DNA of 64,000 bases from Tepidamorphaceae bacterium (GCA_028289445.1 JANQPO010000014.1:62001-126000), one strand, 5' to 3'. Positions 8,247 to 17,257 are shown, counted from the first letter of the stretch. Numbers and translations are program-made. The notes: a model not told the origin generated them from the sequence alone.

Positions 8247-9276
8247 AATTCATCGTCACGGCCATAGACCGCATCCGGCTGACGGTCTCGCGTTCTGCCC
8301 GCTTGCAGGAACGCGGCGGCAGGCTCTGATCCATCAGTGCCATGTCCTCCAGCACCATCTCTCCCATCCGCGTGAAGACACTATCGAGCGCGCCGGCCCG
8401 ATGCGCTGAGAGGATCGCGTGCGGCAGCGTGCGGACCGGATGATCGGCCGGCAGAGGCTCTTTTGGGAAGACATCGGTCGCAATCCGGATGTGACCGGAC
8501 CGTGCCGCGGCCATCATGGCGTCGAAATCGACGACGCCCGCACGGCTTAAGAGAATAAAGGACGCACCCGGGCGCATGCGGGCGAACTCTCTCGCGCCAA
8601 GAAATCCCTTATTCGTATCGGTCACGGACGCGACCACGAAGATGACGTCGCTTTCCGACAGCACAGTGTCCAAGTCTGCCGGCTCGGCTCCGGCGGCGGC
8701 GATGTGGGAGGCGGGAAGCCAGGGGTCGTGGATGCGGGCAGGCGCATTGAACGGGCGGATCAGGCGCATGAGCGCGTGGCCTAAATCACCGAAGCCGATG
8801 AAGCCGATCTCGCACTCCGACAAAAGCCTGCAGTCCAGGTTGCCGTCCAGTCCATAGATCTCTGTTCCCTCGCGAAACGACCGGTCGGCGGCCGGAATGT
8901 CGCGCAGGAGGCTCAGCGCGAAACCGAGACCGATTTCAGCGACCGGCTGAGCGAAGACGCTGCTTGTGGTGAGCACGTGAATGCCGCGCTCGAAGCAGCG
9001 GTCGTAGTCGACATTCGGCACGAAGTTGCCTTCAACATTGAAGATGGCGCGTAATCCACTGGCCTGGGCGATCCGATCTGCCCCGAAATCGGGCTGGCCG
9101 ATAATGTAGCGCGCATGCGGCAGGACTTCCCGATAGATCGCGTCGGCGTTGTGCGCTTCGACCTCGACAACATCGTAGGTTGTCTTGAGACGATCCAAAT
9201 CGCTGGGCGTGAAGATCAGGTCGAGTGTCCGAGGCGTGGGATCGCTGATCACCGTCGGTTTCGTGTCGCTCGCCAT
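8245..9276 (-). CDS. D-2-hydroxyacid dehydrogenase family protein
   Basis: This 343-residue NAD(P)-dependent oxidoreductase probably interconverts a 2-keto acid and a D-2-hydroxyacid. The Rossmann motif GFIGFGDLG occurs near residue 156. The catalytic triad is recognisable: Arg in LLSRAGVVD, Glu in PKEPLP, and His in LSAHRAG. The substrate-binding domain is split between the N- and C-terminal parts as usual. It converges on the sugar locus at 5319-8122 and diverges from the LacI gene at 9353. It may process a keto acid released by the DUF993 step (inference). Confidence 0.88.
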   Translation of the reverse strand: MASDTKPTVISDPTPRTLDLIFTPSDLDRLKTTYDVVEVEAHNADAIYREVLPHARYIIGQPDFGADRIAQASGLRAIFNVEGNFVPNVDYDRCFERGIHVLTTSSVFAQPVAEIGLGFALSLLRDIPAADRSFREGTEIYGLDGNLDCRLLSECEIGFIGFGDLGHALMRLIRPFNAPARIHDPWLPASHIAAAGAEPADLDTVLSESDVIFVVASVTDTNKGFLGAREFARMRPGASFILLSRAGVVDFDAMMAAARSGHIRIATDVFPKEPLPADHPVRTLPHAILSAHRAGALDSVFTRMGEMVLEDMALMDQSLPPRSCKRAERETVSRMRSMAVTMN

Positions 9277-9320
9277 TCCGTTTCCTCCCTTGTGCGATTT
9301 TAGCCGGTGTGGTTAGCTGC

Positions 9321-9334
9321 GTAAAACGATTTAC
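9321..9334. promoter_or_regulatory. LacI-type operator candidate
   Basis: GTAAAACGATTTAC is a 14-bp palindrome with one mismatched pair and a central CG. It lies 19 bp before the LacI-family gene at 9353 and 45 bp before the start of the divergent dehydrogenase. It differs from the 479/609 operators, which fits a distinct LacI-family regulator acting on its own promoter. Confidence 0.5.
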
Positions 9335-9352
9335 AAAACTGTTTCCGGGGAG

Positions 9353-10405
9353 ATGCTTAAAAAGCGGCCGACCATTCGCGACGTGGCTCTGGAGGCCGGT
9401 GTCTCGGCCGCCACGGTATCGAATGTGCTCAATCGGCGCCGCAACGTCGACGCTGCGATCGCCAAACGCGTACACGCGGCAGTCGATTCCCTTGGCTACC
9501 GGGTCGATGCGGTGGCGGCCAACTTGCGCCGCACAAGGGCACGTCTTGTTGGCCTTGTCGTGCCGGATTTTCAGAATCCCTTTTTTGGCGAACTCATCGG
9601 GCACATGGAACGCTTGGCGGAAGCGGACGGCTATCGCCTGGCTGTCATGTCCAGCCACGAAGACAGCGCCGTCGAAACGGCGCGGATCGAGGCGCTGACA
9701 GACTGGCGTGCAGCGGGTCTGATCCTTGTTCCGGTCCTGGGTGAGTTCGCGTCGCGAGGTGCCATAGAGGAGGCCGGTTTCCCGACCGTATTTCTCGATC
9801 GTATTGACCCAGGCATTACTTGCGATTCCGTCCTCGTGAACAATGCCGCGATCGCCGGCATGGCACTTGAGCACTTGGCCAAAGCTGGGCATCGACACGT
9901 CCTCATTGCCGCCTCTGATCGCAACGTGCCCAATATGGCGGAACGGGTTGGTGGGGCATTGGACGCCGCTGAAGTTCACGCGATCGCTGATGCAGTTGAG
10001 GTCTTGGACTGTGGTGCAACAAGCGATGCCATCGGGGAGGCCATCGCGGCTCGCCTGGCAATGACACCGCGCCCGACGGCGGTGCTGACTCTCTTCAATA
10101 TAGCGACGCTGGAGACGCTGCGGGCCGTCCATCGCCTCGGCCTGACTATTCCGAACGATATGTCTGTGGTGGGGTTCGACGATTACGCCTGGATGGAGGT
10201 GACCAACCCTCCGCTGACGGCGGTATCGCAACCTATTGAAGAAATGGCACGGGTGGCGTGGGCGCGCCTCGCGACCCGGCTGGATGGCACAGATGTGCCG
10301 CCCGAGACCTTGCGCGTGCCATGCGTGCTGATCGAGCGCCAATCGGTGGCGCCGCCGACCTTAAACACTGTCGAGATGTCGAGCGCGGGGACGCTCGAAA
10401 CATGA
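9353..10405 (+). CDS. LacI-family transcriptional regulator of the adjacent sugar operon
   Basis: A complete 350-residue regulator. The helix-turn-helix is TIRDVALEAGVSAATVSNVL (about residues 5-24), the hinge region is about 45-60, and the effector domain starts RLVGLVVPDFQNPFFGELI. The C-terminus retains the family stretch SVVGFDDYAWMEVTNPPLTAV. It is 59 bp upstream of the binding-protein gene at 10465 in the same direction. In Sinorhizobium meliloti a LacI-type regulator precedes the fructose transporter frcBCAK, and this arrangement is analogous. Confidence 0.92.
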   Translation: MLKKRPTIRDVALEAGVSAATVSNVLNRRRNVDAAIAKRVHAAVDSLGYRVDAVAANLRRTRARLVGLVVPDFQNPFFGELIGHMERLAEADGYRLAVMSSHEDSAVETARIEALTDWRAAGLILVPVLGEFASRGAIEEAGFPTVFLDRIDPGITCDSVLVNNAAIAGMALEHLAKAGHRHVLIAASDRNVPNMAERVGGALDAAEVHAIADAVEVLDCGATSDAIGEAIAARLAMTPRPTAVLTLFNIATLETLRAVHRLGLTIPNDMSVVGFDDYAWMEVTNPPLTAVSQPIEEMARVAWARLATRLDGTDVPPETLRVPCVLIERQSVAPPTLNTVEMSSAGTLET

Positions 10406-10464
10406 TCGCTGCACCCGGATGTCAGGGTCAGGCGATCAAATGTTCAAGAAGGGAGGATAGTGGA

Positions 10465-11430
10465 ATGAAACTGAAACTCACGGCCGCCATCGTCGCGGCG
10501 TTTGCACTCACGTCGGCCGCTCAGGCGCAAGACCGCACCTATGGTGTGTTGATGAAGACGCTTGCCAATCCGTTCTGGGGCGCCATGGAACTCGGTGTGC
10601 GCGACGGCGCATCCAATGCCGGCGTTGAGTATTATCTCCAGGCGGTTGAGAGCGACCAAGCGGCTGAGCCACAGCTCAACGTCTGCAACACCATGCTGGA
10701 ACGCACGCCGACGGTCATGATCACTGCGGCGATCAACTCGACCATTTTGCTGCCGTGCTTGAAACGCGCCAACGAGCAAGGCATTCCGGTCGTCGATCTC
10801 GATGCCAATCTCGATCACGACATCGCCGCCGAAGCGGGTGTCGAGATCACCTTCACGATCGGGTCTGACAACGAGGCGGCGGGTGCGCAGGGCGCCGACT
10901 ATGTCGTCTCGCAGCTTGGCGCCGATGCGACGGGTCCGGTTCTTGTGATCGAAGGCCTGTCCGGCAATATCACCGGCCAAAAGCGTGCGCGCGGATTCGC
11001 GAATCGTTTGAAGGAATTGGCGCCGGGGCTTGAAGTGGTTGCCTCGCTTCCAGGCGACTGGGATCGCGGCAAGGCGGCTAACATCACCAACGATATCTTG
11101 ACCCGCCATCCGGACCTGAAGGCTATTTTCGCCGCCAATGACGGCATGGCACTCGGCGCAGTGGAAGCCGCTTACGCTGCCGGCAAGGGCGACGCCATCA
11201 TCATGGTTGGCGTCGACGGCAATGTCGACGCTGTGAAGTCCATCAAAGCGGGTCGTTTGGACGCCTCGGTCGCTCAGCTACCTTATCTGGTCGGCAAGCA
11301 GGCCGTTGAGGAGGTGACGAAAGTGCTGGACGGCGCGACGGCCGAGAAGTTCATCTTTGTGCCGACCCTGGTTCTGACCAAAGAGGTGCTGGACGCGGGC
11401 AGCGAACCGATGCTCGAATACGTCAAGTAA
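10465..11430 (+). CDS. Sugar ABC transporter substrate-binding protein (ribose/fructose type, FrcB-like)
   Basis: This 321-residue periplasmic protein has a signal peptide ending AAQA (about residue 22). The mature start YGVLMKTLANPFWGAMELGV is typical of the Peripla_BP_4 pentose/hexose-binding family. Ligand-contact-like segments follow: VVDLDANLD, IFAANDGMALGAVEA, and MVGVDGNVDAV. The ATG at 10465 has a GGGAGGA ribosome site; the longer frame upstream overlaps the regulator gene. The ligand may be fructose or another ketose, judging from the epimerase and kinase downstream (inference). Confidence 0.9.
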   Translation: MKLKLTAAIVAAFALTSAAQAQDRTYGVLMKTLANPFWGAMELGVRDGASNAGVEYYLQAVESDQAAEPQLNVCNTMLERTPTVMITAAINSTILLPCLKRANEQGIPVVDLDANLDHDIAAEAGVEITFTIGSDNEAAGAQGADYVVSQLGADATGPVLVIEGLSGNITGQKRARGFANRLKELAPGLEVVASLPGDWDRGKAANITNDILTRHPDLKAIFAANDGMALGAVEAAYAAGKGDAIIMVGVDGNVDAVKSIKAGRLDASVAQLPYLVGKQAVEEVTKVLDGATAEKFIFVPTLVLTKEVLDAGSEPMLEYVK

Positions 11431-11489
11431 GTAGCGTGGGCGGTGGCCGCCGGTCGCCGCCCCGACCACAATAAGGGCAAGGGGTCTCA

Positions 11490-12479
11490 GTGTCGGAAAA
11501 CGCCTCTGCCGCGCGCCGGTCCCGATCGTGGACGCTTGGCGCGCGCTCGACCTACGTACGCATCGAGTCGCTTTTCGTGCTGTTTGGCCTGTCCGCCATC
11601 ATGGCGGTACTGTCCCCGTACTTTCTTCAAACCAGCAATCTCCTCAATATCTTGTTGGCGTCAGCGACCATCGGCGTTCTGGCGATCGGCGCCACTTATG
11701 TGATCTCTTCTGCCGGTCTCGATCTGTCGCTGGGCTCGGTGCTCGGGTTGTCATCGGTGGTTGGAGCCGTGACAGCCGAACGTCTGGGCATGCCCTGGCC
11801 GCTGGCGGTCGCCGCGTGTCTGGCGGCAGGAGCGGCGGCCGGCTGGGTGAATGGCCAACTTGTCACCCGCGCGGGCATACCGGCCTTCATTGTCACCCTC
11901 GGCATGTTGGGGATCGCGCGCGGCCTGGCTTTGGTGATCTCCGACGGGCGGGCGATCTACGGTCTGCCCGAAGGCCTTGTCTATTTGGGACAGGGGCGGC
12001 CGTTCGGCGTGCCGATGCCGGTGTTCATCTTCATCGGTGTGGCGATCCTCACCCACTATATCCTCTCGCACACTCGCTTCGGCGCCCATACGCTGGCAAT
12101 CGGCGACAATGAAGCGGCGGCCAGGGCGACCGGCATCAGGGTCGGGCGGCATCGGCGGCGGCTCTATACGTTTTCCGGCTTGATGGCGGGGATTGCCGGG
12201 CTGATCTTCATGGCGCGGGTCAACGCCGGCGATCCGACAGCCGGTCTCAACTACGAGCTGACCGCGATCACCGCTGCGATCATCGGCGGCACCAATCTGT
12301 TCGGCGGTCGCGGGTCGATCTTGGGCACGATGATCGGCGCGCTCATCATGGGTGTTCTGCAAAACGGCCTCAATCTTCTAGCCGTCCAGTCCTACTACCA
12401 GCAGATGGCGATTGGCGCCGTCTTGATCTTGGCCGTCTTTCTCGACCAGTGGCAGGCACGAAGGGCGCAGGCGCGATGA
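11490..12479 (+). CDS. Sugar ABC transporter permease (FrcC/RbsC-like)
   Basis: A 329-residue inner-membrane permease starting at GTG. It contains multiple hydrophobic helices and the BPD_transp_2 family stretches GATYVISSAGLDLSLGSV and ELTAITAAIIGGTNLFGGRG, the latter corresponding to the ATPase-contact region. Its TGA stop overlaps the ATG of the ATPase gene (ATGA). One permease gene plus a single-domain ATPase matches the Frc layout. Confidence 0.92.
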   Translation: MSENASAARRSRSWTLGARSTYVRIESLFVLFGLSAIMAVLSPYFLQTSNLLNILLASATIGVLAIGATYVISSAGLDLSLGSVLGLSSVVGAVTAERLGMPWPLAVAACLAAGAAAGWVNGQLVTRAGIPAFIVTLGMLGIARGLALVISDGRAIYGLPEGLVYLGQGRPFGVPMPVFIFIGVAILTHYILSHTRFGAHTLAIGDNEAAARATGIRVGRHRRRLYTFSGLMAGIAGLIFMARVNAGDPTAGLNYELTAITAAIIGGTNLFGGRGSILGTMIGALIMGVLQNGLNLLAVQSYYQQMAIGAVLILAVFLDQWQARRAQAR

Positions 12480-13216
12480 CCCTGCTTGAGATCGAAGGCG
12501 TCTCGAAGTCCTTCGGGTCCGTGGATGTTTTGCGCGGCATCGATCTGACGATCGAGGCCGGCTCCGTCACCGGTCTCGTCGGGGATAATGGCGCCGGCAA
12601 GTCGACCTTGATGAAGACGATCACCGGCATCTATTCCGTCGACGACGGCACGGTAACGTTCAACGGCGAGCCGATCACCGATCTGCCGCCCGGCGAGCGG
12701 CGGTCGCGCGGTATCGAGATGATTTACCAGGACCTGGCGCTCGCCAAGCAGCAGGATGTCGCCAACAACATCTTTCTCGGTCGCGAGCCAGTGAAGCGCT
12801 TGTGGGGGCTGATCCCCGGCTATGTCGACAAGGCGCGGATCGATACCGAAGCGCAACAGATGATCGACCGGCTTGGCGCCAAGATCCCGTCAATCAACCG
12901 ACCGGTGGGCTATCTCTCGGGTGGCCAGCAGCAATCCGTGGCAATCGCCAGGGCGCTGACGTTTGAGCCGAAACTGGTGATTATGGACGAGCCGACGGCA
13001 GCGCTTGCCGTGCGCGAGGTCGAACATGTTCTGGATCTCATTCGGCAGCTTCAAAAGGACGGGATCGCCGTCATCCTCATTAGCCATCGTCTGAACGACA
13101 TATTCGAGGTTTGCGATCGCATCGTGGTGCTGCGGCAGGGGCGCCTGATTGCCGATGACCCGCGCGGCGAGACGTCGATGAACGACGTTGTATCCCACAT
13201 CGTCGGCGCGGCGTAG
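12476..13216 (+). CDS. Sugar ABC transporter ATP-binding protein, single-domain (FrcA-like)
   Basis: A 246-residue ATPase. Walker A is GDNGAGKST, the signature is LSGGQQQSVAIARAL, Walker B is LVIMDEPTAAL, and the switch histidine is in LISHRLNDI. It has one nucleotide-binding domain only, unlike RbsA/MglA, which carry two. This half-size form is characteristic of FrcA. The ATG at 12476 overlaps the permease stop and begins at the expected MTLLEIEGVSKSFG. Confidence 0.92.
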   Translation: MTLLEIEGVSKSFGSVDVLRGIDLTIEAGSVTGLVGDNGAGKSTLMKTITGIYSVDDGTVTFNGEPITDLPPGERRSRGIEMIYQDLALAKQQDVANNIFLGREPVKRLWGLIPGYVDKARIDTEAQQMIDRLGAKIPSINRPVGYLSGGQQQSVAIARALTFEPKLVIMDEPTAALAVREVEHVLDLIRQLQKDGIAVILISHRLNDIFEVCDRIVVLRQGRLIADDPRGETSMNDVVSHIVGAA

Positions 13217-13235
13217 GGTTGGGGCGGGGAGGCTG

Positions 13236-14087
13236 ATGGCGCAGTTCGGTATTCACACCTTCGCGTTTGCTCAGGAATGGCAACCGGAGACGGTTCGGGC
13301 GGCGCTGCCAAGGCTGAAGGAGTTTGGCGTCGGCCTTGTCGAGATTCCGCTGCTGAGGCCGCAAGAAATCGACATTGCCGCCGCGCTCGCGGTTGCCAAG
13401 GAGTTCGAAATCGCGTTGACCTGCTCGCTGGGTCTTCCGAAGCATTTCGATATCGTCGAGAACCCCGACGAGGTGATTGCTTTCCTGGAGATCGCGCTCG
13501 ATGTGACGGCGGCGCTCGGTGCCGAATGCCTATCCGGCGTGACTTACGGCACGATCGGCAAGGTCTCGGGCCAGCCGCCGACGGCACGCGAGCTAGACGC
13601 CGTCGTCACCATCATCGCCAGGGGCGGCGATGCGGCAAAGGCGAGGGGGCTAAGGCTGGGCGTGGAGCCCTGCAACCGCTACGAGACTCATTTGATGAAC
13701 ACGGCCGCCGACGCGGTTGGTCTGATCGAACGGTCCGGTGCCGACAACGTCGTCGTCCATCTTGACACCTATCACATGAATATCGAGGAGGCCGGCATGG
13801 CGGAAGGTTTCAGGGCCGCCGGCCGGTATCTCGGCTATGTCCACCTCTCGGAGAGCAATCGCGGTGTTCCAGGCAGCGGTACGATTGATTGGGACGGTGC
13901 CTTCGCCGGGCTGGCGGGGATTGGCTTTGACGGTCCCGTGGTGCTTGAAAGTTTCAATCATATGCACCCGGACATCGCGTCCGGTCTTGCCGTTTGGAAG
14001 CCCGTCGCCCAGCGCCCCGAAGACGTGACCAACATCGGTCTTCCCTTCTTGCAACAATCGGCAGCGCGCCAGGGCTACGTGTTGTAA
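13236..14087 (+). CDS. Ketose 3-epimerase-like TIM barrel (D-psicose/D-tagatose 3-epimerase family)
   Basis: A 283-residue enzyme with the four metal/catalytic positions of the DTE/DPE family: Glu in LGVEPCNRYE, Asp in VVHLDTYHMN, His in YVHLSESNRG, and Glu in PVVLESF. The family interconverts ketohexoses at C3, for example D-allulose (psicose) and D-fructose. The ATG at 13236 is 5 bases after GGGGAGG. It lies 19 bp after the ATPase gene and before a kinase gene, suggesting uptake of a rare ketose, epimerisation, then phosphorylation (inference). The exact sugar is not readable from sequence. Confidence 0.85.
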   Translation: MAQFGIHTFAFAQEWQPETVRAALPRLKEFGVGLVEIPLLRPQEIDIAAALAVAKEFEIALTCSLGLPKHFDIVENPDEVIAFLEIALDVTAALGAECLSGVTYGTIGKVSGQPPTARELDAVVTIIARGGDAAKARGLRLGVEPCNRYETHLMNTAADAVGLIERSGADNVVVHLDTYHMNIEEAGMAEGFRAAGRYLGYVHLSESNRGVPGSGTIDWDGAFAGLAGIGFDGPVVLESFNHMHPDIASGLAVWKPVAQRPEDVTNIGLPFLQQSAARQGYVL

Positions 14088-14097
14088 AACCGGTTCC

Positions 14098-14778
14098 ATG
14101 AAAACGCTGACGTCATTGGATGCGCTTGTTGATGCGCTGAGCGTCGCGCCGCCGGCAAGGGGGCGCACCATAGTCGCAGTGGCCGGTCCACCCGGCGCCG
14201 GTAAGTCAACGCTGGCGGACGCCCTTGTCGAGGCGATGTCGGCGCGTTTGCAGGAAGGGCAGGCAGCCCTCTTGCCGATGGATGGCTATCATTTCGACAA
14301 CGCGGTGATCGAGCCGCGCGGTCTCCTGCCGCGAAAGGGCACGCCGGAGACGTTTGATTTCGAGGGATATCGGGCGATGTTGACGCGCCTGCGCAACGAG
14401 CCGGATACGGAGATCGCTGTTCCGATCTTTGACCGCTCCCTTGATCTTGCGCGGGCCGGCGCGCGGATCATCGGGGCAGACGATCGCATCGTGGTCACCG
14501 AAGGAAACTATCTTTTGCTGGACGAGGCGCCATGGCCCACGCTGGTGCCGCTATTCGACATCACGATCTTCCTAACCGCGCCAGAAGCGCTTTTGCGCGA
14601 CCGGCTTATCGATCGCTGGCTGGCTCACAAGCTGGCTCGCGAGGCCGCTGAACGGCGTGCGGAGGAAAACGACATGCCGAACGCACGCCTCGTGCTCCAT
14701 CACAGCCGATCTCCCGACATCCTTTTTTCGCCGTTCACGGGCGGTGGTGCGCCAAGCCAAGACCGCACGCAATCGTGA
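14098..14778 (+). CDS. Nucleoside/carbohydrate kinase family protein (FrcK-like)
   Basis: This 226-residue P-loop kinase has Walker A AGPPGAGKST at about residues 28-37. The downstream elements LPMDGYHFDN, RKGTPETFDFEGY, and VTEGNYLLLDE are typical of the phosphoribulokinase/uridine-kinase-like family that includes FrcK of S. meliloti. It is the last gene of the Frc-like operon, 10 bp after the epimerase. Its substrate is unproven: in frc operons it is assumed to act on the imported sugar. Confidence 0.85.
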   Translation: MKTLTSLDALVDALSVAPPARGRTIVAVAGPPGAGKSTLADALVEAMSARLQEGQAALLPMDGYHFDNAVIEPRGLLPRKGTPETFDFEGYRAMLTRLRNEPDTEIAVPIFDRSLDLARAGARIIGADDRIVVTEGNYLLLDEAPWPTLVPLFDITIFLTAPEALLRDRLIDRWLAHKLAREAAERRAEENDMPNARLVLHHSRSPDILFSPFTGGGAPSQDRTQS

Positions 14779-14837
14779 TCCTGACATTTGCCGTTTCGAT
14801 CTAACGTCTTTGGCGAGGATTCGAGCGGGATTTGAAC

Positions 14838-15686
14838 ATGATGCGACGACTTGTCGGTGGTGCGGCGATCGCAGTGACGATCGCAGCAGCCCTGACAGTT
14901 TCTGCGTCCGCCTGTGGCACCGATTCCGATTGTGTGACCGCCAACGGCGCCTATCGCATAGCCTTACCGGAAAGCGGCAATCTGGCCGGTGCCATAATGT
15001 TCTTTCATGGCTGGCAGGGATCGGCGGCCGGTGTGATGCGCAACAAGGCCTTGCGCAATCGCATGACGGAGCGCGGTGTGGCCGTCATCGCGCCAAATGG
15101 CCTGGGCAAATCTTGGTCCTATCCAGGCTCGCCCAGTCAGCGGCGCGATGAGTTTGCGTTCATCGAGGAAGTACTTGCCGACATCGAAGACCGTTTTCAG
15201 ATTCCGGGTCGCCGTATCATGGCATCCGGCTTTTCGATCGGCGGATCGATGACCTGGTATCTCGCTTGCAGAATGGGTGACGAGTTTGGCAGCTTCGCGC
15301 CCATCGCCGGTGCCTTCTGGATGCCACTACCAGAGAGCTGTCCCTCGCCGATACCCGACCTCATTCATGTTCATGGCACGGCCGACCGCATGGTGCCGAT
15401 AGCTGGACGGCCGATCCGTGACCGCTGGCATCAGGGCGACGTTTACAAGAGTTTCGGCATTTTGATCGATGAGCCGGCCTGCGTTGTCGGCTCGGAACAG
15501 GATCTTGGTCGGCTGACCTGCCAAGAGTGGGCGTCGTGTGATGGCCGCCTGATCCAGCTGTGTCTGCACGAGGGCGGCCATTCGCTGCGGACCGAGTGGG
15601 TTTCGCGGGCGTGGGACATGTTCGCAGAGAAGAACGATTGGAAGACCGACATCGCGCTTCGAGCAGACAAAAGCACGACAAAGTGA
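14838..15686 (+). CDS. Secreted PHB-depolymerase-like alpha/beta-hydrolase (LpqC-type esterase)
   Basis: A 282-residue protein with an N-terminal signal peptide ending near ASACG. The alpha/beta-hydrolase features are an oxyanion HGW in IMFFHGWQGSAAGV, the nucleophile elbow GFSIGGSMT, an Asp in HVHGTADRMVP, and a His in GGHSLRTEW. These match the polyhydroxybutyrate-depolymerase-like esterase family (LpqC). ATGs at 14838 and 14841 are both possible, and a TTG at 14832 is less likely. The true substrate could be another polyester or acyl ester. Confidence 0.82.
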   Translation: MMRRLVGGAAIAVTIAAALTVSASACGTDSDCVTANGAYRIALPESGNLAGAIMFFHGWQGSAAGVMRNKALRNRMTERGVAVIAPNGLGKSWSYPGSPSQRRDEFAFIEEVLADIEDRFQIPGRRIMASGFSIGGSMTWYLACRMGDEFGSFAPIAGAFWMPLPESCPSPIPDLIHVHGTADRMVPIAGRPIRDRWHQGDVYKSFGILIDEPACVVGSEQDLGRLTCQEWASCDGRLIQLCLHEGGHSLRTEWVSRAWDMFAEKNDWKTDIALRADKSTTK

Positions 15687-15874
15687 CCGAGGTTCACCAA
15701 TTGCCGCAATCTCGCTGTCGTTTGGTCTAATTCGCGGGCTAGTTCGGGAAGAAATTCAGAAGGGTGTAACACGAGTGTTAGTTGAATTGATTGGACGAAT
15801 TGGTGTCGATCGTCATCTCGTTGACGCGGGTCAAAGCACGCCCTTGACCCGTTTTCGATCAGGAGTTTTCGCCC

Positions 15875-17257
15875 ATGGATGACGCCTTCGGTTATGCGAT
15901 AACCGTCGACGACGCAGATGCGCTGAATGCGTTCGACCGAACGCGTCACGGCGTCTTGTCCCACGGCGCGGACACCCTCGACAATTTGAATGCGGCGCTG
16001 GCCGCGGATCCGGAGTTCACACAGGCGCACGCGCTCAAGGGTCTGTTGATGATGACGCTGGCCCGGCGCGAGCTGGTGACACAGGCCCGGACGTCGCTGG
16101 AAACCGCGAAAGTGTGTCTTACCGAGCGTGGCGGTACGCCGCGCGAGACCGCCTACATCCAGGCGCTAGAGCACTGGCTCTCCGGCGATGCCCATGTCGC
16201 CTCAACCCTGCTTGACGGTGTATTGAAGACCTACCCTCGTGACACGTTAACGATGAAGCTTGTCCAGGCCATCCGCTTCATGAGCGGTGACCAGAGGGGG
16301 ATGCGCGCCTCTGTTGAGGATGTTCTAAAGGCGATCGGCCCCGACCATCCCGAACTGGGTTACGTGATGGGCTGCCATGCGTTCTCGTTGGAGGAAACCG
16401 GCGATTATGCGCGCGCCGAGGCCGTCGGTCGGCGGGGCGTGGCATTGGCACCTGACGACGCCTGGGGCATGCACGCCGTTGCCCACGTTCATGAGATGAA
16501 TTGCCGGCCTGAAGACGGGATCGCCTGGATCAATAGCCACCGGGACAATTTCGCCCACTGCAACAACTTCCGCTTCCACATCTACTGGCACCTGGCGCTT
16601 TTCCATCTGGAGCGCAAGGAATACGACAAGGTGCTTGATCTGTATGACGAAAATGTCAATGCCGAGGGCAGCGACGATTACCGCGATATCTCCAACAGTG
16701 CATCGCTGCTCGCGCGTTTGAACCTAGAAGGGGTCAACTGCGAAAAGCGGTGGCAGGCGCTCGCCGAACAGGCAGCTCATCGTCTGGATGACGGGTGTCT
16801 CGGCTTTGCCGATCTTCATTACCTGATCGCGATGGCGGGCGCCGGTCGGTTGTCCGATGCCGATAAGCTTGGCGATCGGATTGCGGCCCACGGCGCAAGC
16901 ACGCCGTGCGAGACAGCCCGTACTGCGGCTAAGGTCGCCTGCGGCCTCAAGGCCTTCGCCCATGGCGACTACGCTGAAGCATTCGAAGGACTGGCGGGTG
17001 GCGTGCCCGCACTGGTGTCGATTGGCGGCAGCCATGCCCAGCGCGATGTCTTCGTGCGCTTGGCTGTCGAATCCGGCATTCGCGCCGGTGCCTTTGACGG
17101 CACGACCGCGATCCTTGAGGGACGCCGCCAGAAGCGCCATGCCGTCGATGCGTTTGAAAATGAACGGCTTGCCGTCATTCATTCCCAGTTGAAGCGGGAT
17201 CGCGGTCACGCGACCGCCGTGCAAATCGGCAACGCCGCCCTAGCGACGACGGACTAA
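15875..17257 (+). CDS. TTC38-like tetratricopeptide-repeat protein
   Basis: A 460-residue soluble protein without a signal peptide, made of TPR-like helical repeats. Regions such as YVMGCHAFSLEETGDYARAE and APDDAWGMHAVAHVHEMN resemble the TTC38 (tetratricopeptide repeat 38) family. Biochemical function is unknown. It lies 70 bp upstream of the opgC gene in the same direction, so it might be co-transcribed with the glucan operon, though there is no coupling. Confidence 0.75.
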   Translation: MDDAFGYAITVDDADALNAFDRTRHGVLSHGADTLDNLNAALAADPEFTQAHALKGLLMMTLARRELVTQARTSLETAKVCLTERGGTPRETAYIQALEHWLSGDAHVASTLLDGVLKTYPRDTLTMKLVQAIRFMSGDQRGMRASVEDVLKAIGPDHPELGYVMGCHAFSLEETGDYARAEAVGRRGVALAPDDAWGMHAVAHVHEMNCRPEDGIAWINSHRDNFAHCNNFRFHIYWHLALFHLERKEYDKVLDLYDENVNAEGSDDYRDISNSASLLARLNLEGVNCEKRWQALAEQAAHRLDDGCLGFADLHYLIAMAGAGRLSDADKLGDRIAAHGASTPCETARTAAKVACGLKAFAHGDYAEAFEGLAGGVPALVSIGGSHAQRDVFVRLAVESGIRAGAFDGTTAILEGRRQKRHAVDAFENERLAVIHSQLKRDRGHATAVQIGNAALATTD

